A DNA stretch of 14,324 nt from contig JAABVY010000237.1 in the NCBI GenBank assembly GCA_011777135.1, forward strand, positions 8,896-23,219, read 5' to 3'. Positions within the stretch are counted from its first letter, which is position 1. The number at the start of each line of letters is the position of its first letter. The position numbers were made by a program, and so were the translations under genes. A model generated the notes under the pieces. The model was not told where the DNA came from and searched no databases. It worked only from the letters and a program-made list of their open reading frames with translations. The stretch comes from Candidatus Zixiibacteriota bacterium. Lineage in GTDB: Bacteria > Zixibacteria > MSB-5A5 > JAABVY01. Below, piece after piece: positions 7,415-14,139 of the stretch.

Positions 7415-7566
7415 GTTTCTCCCCGGTATGTGAGTTTTAGTGACATTTACATAATTTCATACGAAGCATTTAAATCAAGGTTTCCGTTAATATACGACCG
7501 CGCTGTCCTGGATTTGTTGCATTTAATTCTTGATAACTTGAACGGAAATGAAACTGGATCTCTATG
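7415..7566 (-). promoter_or_regulatory. Upstream region of the transporter operon
   Basis: 152 non-coding bases between the dehydrogenase stop and the adaptor ATG. The best promoter I can see on the minus strand is TTGATT (7473-7478) with ATTATG (7450-7455) 17 bases away, which is weak. An 8-bp inverted repeat, TTTCCGTT (7481-7488) / AACGGAAA (7541-7548), brackets 52 bases just upstream of that -35. It might be a regulator site or a folded leader. I see no convincing intrinsic terminator for the dehydrogenase gene, so readthrough is possible. Confidence 0.3.
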
Positions 7567-8712
7567 CTATTCCCAGATCTCTTCCAGGGAGAAATTACGA
7601 CGTGAGAGCTCTTCCATAAAAACATCGGGAGGAACCGAAATCTCCTGGGGTACTACACCCTTTTTTTCGATCTTACCCTCGGCCAGCATTTGGGCAATAA
7701 TCGAAGAGGAAAAACCGGTTGAACGCATCATGGCAGTGAGGCCGGTTCTTTCGTCGTAATAGTCCATCATGCGGTACTTCAGGTGTTTACTCTTTCCATC
7801 CTTCTTGCCCTCAAAATCCACCGAGACTAAAACGACATCTTTCTCATCTCTTCCCAAAGCTTTTTCCAGGAGCATTCCCGTCAGATGACGAGGCACTATT
7901 TTATTTTCATCCACCTGCAGTGCCTCAGATGAACAAAATCCCAAAGAAATAAGGGTCTGGAAAAGTCTGCTGTGCCCGGGATAACGGATGGTCTTATAAT
8001 CCAGATTTTTCACTTTGCCGTAATAAGTCAGCGGAAGGGTAGAGGTGCCTCCCGAGGTCTGGAAAGCCTCCAGCTTTTCGAATGGCGACGGGAACGAGAG
8101 TTCCTCCACCTCAGAAAGCGCTTTGACATTCTGGACTTTGCCGTTACGAATCACCACTGCATCCTCGATATATTCGTTGATCAGGCCGTCAACCGAGAAG
8201 ACGATTTTATAATTCAAGGGAGGTTCGGGCTTTTGAGGAAGTCCCCCGACCCGCAACTGCACATTTTCGAGCTCATCGAATCTGGATGAGCCGGAGGAAG
8301 TAAGGATCTGTACCAGCCCCGGAGCCAGACCGGTGTCCGGTATAATCGTTACACCTTTGGACTTTGCTTCTTCATGCAGTTTCAACTGCTCGCCTACAAC
8401 TTTGTTATTTCCGCCCAGGTCAATGAAATTGGCGCCAATCTCGATTGCCAGCCGGGATATTTGCAGATTGAACTGGTAGTGTATGGCTGATATGATAACA
8501 TTAGAGCCGGAAATCGCATTTTTTGTGCCGCTTGGATTGCGGACATCCAGCCAGGTCGGAATCACCTTATCCGATTTTGCAAAGGCCGCAACCTCTTCTG
8601 CATTCGAAATATCGATGTCGCAAACAAGAATCTTGTCGATTTTCTCATTCTGAGCAAGATCAAAGGCGATAGCCTTACCCATCATCCCGCTACCAAGCAA
8701 TGCGATCTGCAT
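7567..8712 (-). CDS. Saccharopine dehydrogenase-family (lysine 6-dehydrogenase-like) NAD(P)-dependent oxidoreductase
   Basis: 381 residues. The Rossmann start 'MQIALLGSGMMGKAIAFDLA' contains G7-x-G9-x2-G12. The second strand ends in an acid (VCD32), which usually means NAD(H) rather than NADP(H). Family landmarks follow: a strand 'VIISAIHY', 'FIDLGG' (96-101) and 'PDTGLAPG' (125-132), then the saccharopine dehydrogenase C-terminal domain with 'SGGTSTLP' and 'RYPGH'. The overall pattern is closest to lysine 6-dehydrogenase-like members; the exact substrate is uncertain, and the carboxynorspermidine or saccharopine reductase branches remain possible. An upstream frame extends to 8745, but GGAGG (8717-8721) lies 4 bases before ATG 8712, so I use the shorter start. 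No lysine-pathway gene is beside it. It appears to have its own promoter. Confidence 0.85.
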   Translation of the reverse strand: MQIALLGSGMMGKAIAFDLAQNEKIDKILVCDIDISNAEEVAAFAKSDKVIPTWLDVRNPSGTKNAISGSNVIISAIHYQFNLQISRLAIEIGANFIDLGGNNKVVGEQLKLHEEAKSKGVTIIPDTGLAPGLVQILTSSGSSRFDELENVQLRVGGLPQKPEPPLNYKIVFSVDGLINEYIEDAVVIRNGKVQNVKALSEVEELSFPSPFEKLEAFQTSGGTSTLPLTYYGKVKNLDYKTIRYPGHSRLFQTLISLGFCSSEALQVDENKIVPRHLTGMLLEKALGRDEKDVVLVSVDFEGKKDGKSKHLKYRMMDYYDERTGLTAMMRSTGFSSSIIAQMLAEGKIEKKGVVPQEISVPPDVFMEELSRRNFSLEEIWE

Positions 8713-8736
8713 CAATCCTCCATGTTTTGCTGACGT

Positions 8737-8764
8737 AAGATACAAAAAAAGCGCGTGAAGTCAA
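8737..8764 (-). promoter_or_regulatory. Candidate promoter for the dehydrogenase gene
   Basis: TTGACT (8759-8764) and TATCTT (8737-8742) on the minus strand with a 16-base spacer that includes a run of seven T. It lies in the 78-base gap after the LysM gene, 25 bases before the dehydrogenase ATG. The T run has no stable hairpin before it, so I do not call a terminator. Confidence 0.5.
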
Positions 8765-8790
8765 AGGTTTCGAGGAAAGTTGCGAGATAA

Positions 8791-9453
8791 TCAACAGCCG
8801 TGCAGTTCGATCAATTTGTCTATCGTGGGGGTGTCGGCATTGCCGGTGGGACTTAAATCGTTATCCTCCTGGAATCTGCGCAGAGCACGATATAGTTCCA
8901 TATTCTTTTTTTCCGGAATATCATGATTGAAATAGCCGAGGTTTTTCAGACGATTGGCATAACCTGAGACAGTTCGCGGAGGGTCCATATACCCCATATT
9001 CCAGGTCATGACCTTCTCTCCCAGTTCTACGGTCAGATACTCAACCCCCGGGGGAAGCTCCTGATCCACCTGTCCCTCCCCACCGGTGCTGGCAGAGACT
9101 TCCTCATCCTGCTCAGGATGCCTGAGGGTATAATCCAGATTGGTAAGAGATTCTCCCTCATTATTTTGTAGACGCGTTGTAATCCTCTCCCTGACAGCAC
9201 GAGTCACGCTGATACTAATTGGACCGCCGTTCTTGCCCTTTGTGGGAAATTCCGCAGTTGGAAGCACAGGAACCCAGACCTCATCGCCGCGAGCCAGCAG
9301 ATTTCTTTCCGGGCGTTTTTCACGAAGATAGGAGTTCTTCTCGTGATCATAGATGGTGCCAGGATCAGCATGATTGAAATCTCTGGAAATTTTGCCCATC
9401 CAATCGCCATCACGGCAAACATGCAGTTTATGTCTTTCCTCTGAATCCGGCAT
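8791..9453 (-). CDS. LysM - beta domain - peptidoglycan-binding (PG_binding_1) protein
   Basis: 220 residues with no signal peptide or membrane segment. Residues 8-64 form a LysM-like unit ('HKLHVCRDGDWMGKISRDF' to 'LLARGDEVWVPVLP') with an insertion around 'YDHEKNSYLREKRPE'. Residues about 78-150 are strand-rich, and 157-219 form a PG_binding_1-type domain ('SGYANRLKNLGYF', 'ALRRFQEDNDLSPTG', 'DKLIELHG'). From general knowledge, this three-part order without an export signal occurs in proteins encoded near VgrG/PAAR or other contractile-injection genes, but none is in this window, so that link is only inference. Cell-wall binding is the safe prediction. The ATG has no Shine-Dalgarno, and the promoter immediately upstream would start transcription at the ATG. 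No in-frame stop lies just upstream, but transcription there is not expected. Confidence 0.78.
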   Translation of the reverse strand: MPDSEERHKLHVCRDGDWMGKISRDFNHADPGTIYDHEKNSYLREKRPERNLLARGDEVWVPVLPTAEFPTKGKNGGPISISVTRAVRERITTRLQNNEGESLTNLDYTLRHPEQDEEVSASTGGEGQVDQELPPGVEYLTVELGEKVMTWNMGYMDPPRTVSGYANRLKNLGYFNHDIPEKKNMELYRALRRFQEDNDLSPTGNADTPTIDKLIELHGC

Positions 9454-9459
9454 AAAGAA

Positions 9460-9488
9460 AAAATAAGTCTGTTCAATACCTGTGTCAA
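9460..9488 (-). promoter_or_regulatory. Promoter directly abutting the LysM gene start
   Basis: TTGACA (9483-9488, consensus) and TATTTT (9460-9465) on the minus strand are separated by 17 bases. The A of the LysM ATG (9453) is the seventh base after the -10, which is the expected transcription start, so the message would be leaderless. It sits about 30 bases beyond the terminator of the preceding large gene. Confidence 0.65.
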
Positions 9489-9520
9489 GAAAAGAGAGGA
9501 ATCGCCAGAATCATTCACAA

Positions 9521-9550
9521 AAAAGCGGGACAGGCCAATGCCTGTCCCAC
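9521..9550 (-). terminator. Intrinsic terminator of the large secreted-protein gene
   Basis: On the minus strand a perfect 9-bp GC-rich stem (GGGACAGGC / GCCTGTCCC, arms 9540-9548 and 9527-9535, 4-base loop) is followed after GC by six T (9519-9524). It lies 25 bases after the TAA of the large gene. Confidence 0.88.
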
Positions 9551-9572
9551 AAATTGGAGCAGGTTGTCAAAT

Positions 9573-12500
9573 TTACTTGGCCAGAATCATCTTCTTCGTC
9601 TTAATGAAATCACCGGCTTTGATACGATAGAGATATACACCTGATGATACCTGATTACCATTCTCATCGGTTCCATTCCATCCAATTTCGTATCTTCCGG
9701 CGTCATGGTAGCTGTTAACCAGGGTAGCCACCCTCTGACCCAGAAGATTGAACACTGACAGCTTAACGTTTCCGGCGACGGGCAGCTCATAGCTGATGAT
9801 CGTATTCGGATTAAACGGATTCGGGTAGTTTTGCGAAAGTGAATACTTGTCCGGTACCGCTGGGCTGGAACCGTCGGGCTTGGTAAAGAGGTCACTGATT
9901 TCTATGCAATCGCCCAGTTCAGTCCAGGTCAGTTCGGGATAGACCCTTTGACCATCAATGAAGATATTCAAGACTCCGTTTTCCTCGGGATAATCGGCTG
10001 TTGCAAGACCGGAACCGTCATTACCGTAAACCGGCGTAAACTTAAGCAATTGGCCGTCATAAGCGGCCCTGCCGCAGAGAGTTCCGTTTTCGGAACGGAT
10101 TTCAATTTCAGTACCTGCGGGAAGCCTCTGATCATCGAGTTTCAACTCATCACCGTAAAGATTGATCCATTGCCTGGTCGGCGTTACAACCTTGCTTTGA
10201 GATTTTTGTGCCAGGTTAGGCACCAGAGGCATACCGAAGCCCGGATATGCCAGGATTCCATTCTCAGAAACCTTGGCCCAGTATCCATAACCGGGACGGA
10301 TTTCCGTCAACGTATTGAATTCCCCCATACCAGGCATCCAGGTGACCCCCTGCTCATGATATCCCAGGGCCACCAGTAGTATGTTGAAGATAGATCCCCA
10401 GGCATCTTCGATCGGCATGACAGCATCCAGCCAGACACTGACAAGATTCCATCCGTCATAAACCGTTATATACTCCTGGGGATCGATTGACCCGCCGCAA
10501 ACTTGCGGTGGAACTAAAAACAGACATTCACCATAAATCCAGTAGCCATGATAATAGTCAACATGATGCAGAGTCGAAAATTCAGGAAGATCTGGATTGT
10601 AGGTCAATGCGCTTTGATCGAATCCAAGGATCACCCTGACACAATCCGGTCCGCCAATCAGATCAACAAATTCTTCAATGTCAGCCGAATAAGTATTATT
10701 CCAGGACACCAGGGTCCAGCCAATGTCTATATTGATCTGAGCACATTTCTCGGTCGAGAAATCGCAGACCTCAAAACGATCTCCGTTTTCGGTCCAGATA
10801 AGCTGCGGCGTTGCGAATACAGGGTCAAAGTTAATCTCAAGTGAAATCCGATCGCCCGGTTCAGCGCCCTCATCAAGATCAGGCGAAGTCGGGTCATCTC
10901 TATATATCGGCAGGAAGCCATAACTCCCGTTTTCCTTGACTGTGCCCATACCGCAAAGCACTCCGTCAGGGTCATAGGCGCTGATGATATCGCCCGGCTC
11001 GAGCGGTACATCATCGAGCGTCGGCTGCCCGCAATAGATGGAAATCCACTCAGGCGTTGGAATTACAACCTGAGCATCTGTAATACAGACAAAATCTTCC
11101 TTAATCAAAATAGAATTGCCGCACTCATTAGTCGCTTCCAGGCTGACATCGTAACAGCCATTGGAATCGTAAGCATGAGCCGGATCAAATTCGGTGCTGG
11201 TCTCGCCATCTCCGAAATTCCATACAAAGGTCATATCACCTGAAACCTCGGTATCATTGCTGAAATATACGATCACGGGAGTTACGCCATGCGAGGTGGA
11301 ATCGATGCTGAATTCGGGGGTGGGGGCATGCAACACCGTAAGATCTACATAGAACTCACAAATACCTGTTGCGCAGGCATTTATTGCTGTAATTCGTATC
11401 TGCCTGAGCTGCGAGGTATCGGCTGTGAAGCTCACCATACCTTCTTCATAATCCCCGCCAAGAACATCAATCGTCTCTGCATGATGAACCGCCACGGGGA
11501 TCTCGACCAGACTCCCCGCGCAGGCGCTGATTTCCAGAGTATCCTCCGGACAATCAACCTTGGGTGCAAGAATTGTCTCAACCTCGGCAACCAGAGTGCA
11601 AGTGTCGTCTCCGCAGAAATCGGCCGCTATAACTGTGAAATCATAATATGTGGTAGTGCTCTGGTCCATGGGAAATGCCGGTTCAAAGCATAACGATCCG
11701 TCTTCCCAGACCGCCTCATAACCCTGGATAGTAACCGTGCCCGGATTCTCTATGGGCAGCTCGATACAAATTGTATCCGGCACGCAGAGCAAAATCCGGA
11801 TTGTGTCTTCGGGGCACGAGATCAACGGAACCGTACCGAATTCGACCATCACAGTCAACTCGCAGGTATCCGAACCGCATTGATTTTCCGCGATTACCGT
11901 GAAAGAATTTTCGCCCGGATTGACAGCTGCAAAATAAAGCGTATCACTCTGCCAGTATTTGTCAGACCCCTCGGGCATAACTGTAACATCGCCCGGATTG
12001 TTGATCGGCAGATAAACTCCGGCCTGGTCTCCTTCACAAACAAGAATCTCCACCGGTTCAACTGGACAGGTTATAAAAGGCTCCTCCAGAATCATGACAT
12101 TAATCCCGAGAGCACACTCGGCGGCAAAACATTCATTCGAAGCTGTAACTGTGAAAGTGTAGAATCCGCTGGTCCCTGCGGTAAAGCATAGCATACCCTC
12201 GCTCCAGACCGCATCACCCTCAACCTGAACCTCGTCGTAATTAGTGATCGGAAGATCCACGCAGACCTCACCGGGGCCGCAAATTGTCTCCGACAATTCG
12301 ACCAGGGGACAGTCAATTACCGGCGGGGTGACGATCTCGACACTGCAGACTATCTCACATGAGCTTGTGCCGCAGCCATTTGAGGCTTCAACCAGATAAG
12401 TATACGTCCCGCTTGTATCGGCATTGAAGCAGAATACACCAGCCGCCCATTCACCGCCGGAGGTACTTACCTCGTCAGCGTCAGTGATGGGTAGATCGAA

Positions 12501-12905
12501 ACACACCAGCCCGGGTTGACATATGGAGCTCGAAAGAACTTCTGTGGGACATTCTATCACCGGAGGTTGGTTTATAGTCACAATCGCTGTTACCTCGCAT
12601 GTGTCAGCGCCGCATTCATTTTGAGCTATAATCACAAAGACATAAGTGCCTGAAGCATCAACGGGAAAACAGACGGTGCTGGCACGTTTATCAAGCACTG
12701 CATTCTCTGCAATGACGGTAACGGGGGAACTGCTTTCGATCACCGGGAGATCGATACAGACCTCGCCCGGACCGCACATAGTAACTTCAAACGGCGTTGA
12801 GGGACAGAGGATTTCGGGGGGATCGCAGTCTGAATCCTGAGCGGCCAGACTGGCTGCCGAGAACATCAGAATAAGGATTGTAAAAGACAGTAAAATTCGT
12901 TTCAT
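9573..12905 (-). CDS. Large secreted protein: six Cys-rich repeats, PKD domain, duplicated modules, Por/type IX sorting domain
   Basis: 1110 residues. Signal peptide MKRILLSFTILILMFSAASLAAQ (1-23). Six tandem repeats of 80-88 residues fill about 27-524, each opening 'P-x-[IV]-x-C-P' and closing with a C-x4-C pair. A PKD domain follows at about 525-608 with WNFGDG (562-567) and 'HAYDSNGCYDVSL'. Then come module A1 (about 615-715), two 'GW-[TN]-L-V-S' modules (729-794 and 818-890), module A2 (about 905-1008, homologous to A1), and a sorting domain at about 1019-1110. The sorting domain holds YSLSQNYPNPFNPNT, 'VFNLLGQRV', 'SSGVYLYRI' and a basic end 'KTKKMILAK'. Such C-terminal domains direct secretion and surface anchoring in Bacteroidota and are widespread in related phyla. 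Function is probably extracellular adhesion or scaffold; no enzyme motif is seen. GGGAGG (12911-12916) lies 5 bases before ATG 12905; a longer frame from GTG 12959 would bury the signal peptide and is rejected. Confidence 0.93.
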   Translation of the reverse strand: MKRILLSFTILILMFSAASLAAQDSDCDPPEILCPSTPFEVTMCGPGEVCIDLPVIESSSPVTVIAENAVLDKRASTVCFPVDASGTYVFVIIAQNECGADTCEVTAIVTINQPPVIECPTEVLSSSICQPGLVCFDLPITDADEVSTSGGEWAAGVFCFNADTSGTYTYLVEASNGCGTSSCEIVCSVEIVTPPVIDCPLVELSETICGPGEVCVDLPITNYDEVQVEGDAVWSEGMLCFTAGTSGFYTFTVTASNECFAAECALGINVMILEEPFITCPVEPVEILVCEGDQAGVYLPINNPGDVTVMPEGSDKYWQSDTLYFAAVNPGENSFTVIAENQCGSDTCELTVMVEFGTVPLISCPEDTIRILLCVPDTICIELPIENPGTVTIQGYEAVWEDGSLCFEPAFPMDQSTTTYYDFTVIAADFCGDDTCTLVAEVETILAPKVDCPEDTLEISACAGSLVEIPVAVHHAETIDVLGGDYEEGMVSFTADTSQLRQIRITAINACATGICEFYVDLTVLHAPTPEFSIDSTSHGVTPVIVYFSNDTEVSGDMTFVWNFGDGETSTEFDPAHAYDSNGCYDVSLEATNECGNSILIKEDFVCITDAQVVIPTPEWISIYCGQPTLDDVPLEPGDIISAYDPDGVLCGMGTVKENGSYGFLPIYRDDPTSPDLDEGAEPGDRISLEINFDPVFATPQLIWTENGDRFEVCDFSTEKCAQINIDIGWTLVSWNNTYSADIEEFVDLIGGPDCVRVILGFDQSALTYNPDLPEFSTLHHVDYYHGYWIYGECLFLVPPQVCGGSIDPQEYITVYDGWNLVSVWLDAVMPIEDAWGSIFNILLVALGYHEQGVTWMPGMGEFNTLTEIRPGYGYWAKVSENGILAYPGFGMPLVPNLAQKSQSKVVTPTRQWINLYGDELKLDDQRLPAGTEIEIRSENGTLCGRAAYDGQLLKFTPVYGNDGSGLATADYPEENGVLNIFIDGQRVYPELTWTELGDCIEISDLFTKPDGSSPAVPDKYSLSQNYPNPFNPNTIISYELPVAGNVKLSVFNLLGQRVATLVNSYHDAGRYEIGWNGTDENGNQVSSGVYLYRIKAGDFIKTKKMILAK
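11334..12827 (-). repeat. Six tandem protein-coding repeats (about 240-264 bases each)
   Basis: The repeats cover protein residues about 27-111, 112-191, 192-272, 273-356, 357-444 and 445-524 of the large secreted protein. They share a C1-P opening, C2 about 10 residues later, a 'C3-x-[DE]-L-P-[IV]' strand, a 'C4-F' strand and a C5-x4-C6 end. Repeats 1, 2, 3 and 5 have all six positions. Repeats 4 and 6 lack both C3 and C4. The DNA copies are well diverged, so this is an old expansion rather than recent slippage. Confidence 0.9.
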
Positions 12906-12910
12906 AAATT

Positions 12911-12916
12911 CCTCCC
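12911..12916 (-). promoter_or_regulatory. Strong ribosome binding site for the large secreted protein
   Basis: GGGAGG on the minus strand, five bases (AATTT) before ATG 12905. It identifies the internal ATG, which leads directly into the signal peptide, as the true start. Confidence 0.8.
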
Positions 12917-13311
12917 TGCCCAGAGGGGCATCAGTATGCTTGAAAATCATTATATTCACGATCCGAGTTTATATTATAAAATGCGATCGGATTAGTATTC
13001 TTGTTATGAATATTCCCCCGCATGCTCCTTAAGAGCCTTTTTTAAGTGCCTTGCGCATGTCAACCGCCAAAGCTTGCCGCCATCCCTGGTCTAATCTGCA
13101 GGTTTTTGTAGCAGGTGCAAGCCGCTTTAAGGATGTGTACTCTAATTAGACGCAATATACTTGTTAAGCAAAAATACGAAGTTTGAGGGCTTTCCGCAAG
13201 TACTTTGAAAAAAGATCTAAAGGCCTCAAATCACTGATGACGGAGGGAAGTTTACAGGGGTAATCGATTGCGGAATTACGCCTTGGAATTAATACAGTCT
13301 GCTATCATTAA
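12917..13311. other. Long non-coding region upstream of the large secreted-protein gene
   Basis: About 395 bases with no credible gene. On the minus strand TATAAT occurs at 12973-12978, about 70 bases before the ATG, but without a matching -35. It is bracketed by a short inverted repeat ATCCGA / TCGGAT (12961-12966 and 12987-12992). A TTGACA is also present farther upstream on the minus strand near 13055, but has no -10 at proper spacing. I found no good terminator after the methyltransferase stop. A direct repeat of CCGCC flanks AAGCTT near 13065-13082. The region may hold a long leader, a regulator site or a small RNA; nothing is decisive. Confidence 0.4.
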
Positions 13312-14139
13312 TCAGTCTTCCCTGGCTGCCACGCATAGAAACTTCCGCATCCAGGGCTTTCCGGATATAAACCGTCCGTCTTTATTGATAAGATCATCGG
13401 TTACATCCATAAATTCAATCCAGTCTTCAATTCTCATCCCCACAGCGGCAAGGCAATCCTCGACCTCTCCTCGGGTGAATACATTATGAGTCTCATTCAT
13501 CTCCAGCGATTCCATGGGCGAATTCAAGAAAATGTCTTTAGATAAAAAATCCTGTAGAGTTCTTTTGGATATGCGTATGATGTCGCCCGCCATCACATTA
13601 TGCTTTGCCCTGTAATATTTGAATTTGCTTTCGAATTCCTGCAGGAGTTTTACCTTTTCGGAAGGCAGAAAGACATCAACATTACCATCACCGGCATCGA
13701 GATGATCGACCAGAAGATATTTCCCTCCTGACACAAGTATCCGCCTGATTTCGCTCAGACTTCTATATAATTCATCCCGTGTGCCAAAAAGTTTTACCTC
13801 ATGAAGCATCTGTGAAGTCACCGCGATATCGAAATATCCCGATGGAAGGTCCAGATTATCGGCTCTGCAGATGACCACCTGAGCCCGGGGACAGTTTTGC
13901 TCAATCCCTTTAGTCATCTCAATGCTTTCATCAACTCCCCAGACCTCATCAACCTGTTTCGAGGCAATCTCGAGAAATTTGCCCCAGCCGCATCCGACAT
14001 CTACGAGCCGAGTGGAGTCCTCGCAGTATTTAAGCATCAAATCAAATTTCTGGAGATCCCGCTTGTCCCAGGATTCTGCTCGTTTCCTGAAGAAGTCAGC
14101 TTCCGATGCTCCGTAAAGGCTCTCGTCACTTTGTTCCAT
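13312..14139 (-). CDS. Class I SAM-dependent methyltransferase
   Basis: 275 residues. Motif I 'LVDVGCGWGKFLEIA' (45-59, GxGxG-type SAM loop with D47, G49, G51, G53), the acidic end of the second strand 'VWGVDES' (66-72), a motif II region 'ADNLDLPSGYFDIAVTSQMLHEV' (93-115) and 'LVSGGKYLLVDH' after it show the Methyltransf_11/25 Rossmann fold. The C-terminal 130 residues form a family-specific extension that I do not recognise, so the methyl acceptor is unknown. UbiE-like small-molecule or lipid methylation is one possibility. The ATG lies inside the 3' end of the upstream prolyl oligopeptidase gene (14-base overlap), with GGGG about 9 bases before it. This suggests co-transcription and coupled translation. 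Confidence 0.87.
   Translation of the reverse strand: MEQSDESLYGASEADFFRKRAESWDKRDLQKFDLMLKYCEDSTRLVDVGCGWGKFLEIASKQVDEVWGVDESIEMTKGIEQNCPRAQVVICRADNLDLPSGYFDIAVTSQMLHEVKLFGTRDELYRSLSEIRRILVSGGKYLLVDHLDAGDGNVDVFLPSEKVKLLQEFESKFKYYRAKHNVMAGDIIRISKRTLQDFLSKDIFLNSPMESLEMNETHNVFTRGEVEDCLAAVGMRIEDWIEFMDVTDDLINKDGRFISGKPWMRKFLCVAARED

Noticed and set aside
8713..8745. Longer N-terminus for the dehydrogenase
   Set aside because: The extension runs through the ribosome binding site GGAGG and the -10 region of the candidate promoter; the Rossmann strand begins at the internal ATG.
9948..11693. Several plus-strand open frames of 98-143 codons opposite the large secreted protein
   Set aside because: They have no domains or ribosome binding sites and sit antisense to a protein with repeats and a signal peptide.
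11334..12827. Repeats as a CRISPR or DNA-level tandem array
   Set aside because: The periodicity is at protein level (80-88 residues) within one open frame, and the nucleotide copies are diverged.
12906..12959. Longer N-terminus for the large secreted protein (GTG at 12959)
   Set aside because: It would place 18 residues before the signal peptide and would ignore the strong GGGAGG site 5 bases before ATG 12905.
13024..13046. Possible plus-strand terminator (GCTC-CTTAA-GAGC then a T run)
   Set aside because: Only a 4-bp stem and there is no plus-strand gene for it to end.
13089..13151. GTCTAAT / ATTAGAC inverted pair
   Set aside because: Seven bases at about 50 bases apart in AT-rich non-coding DNA is not beyond chance, and no stable structure is evident.
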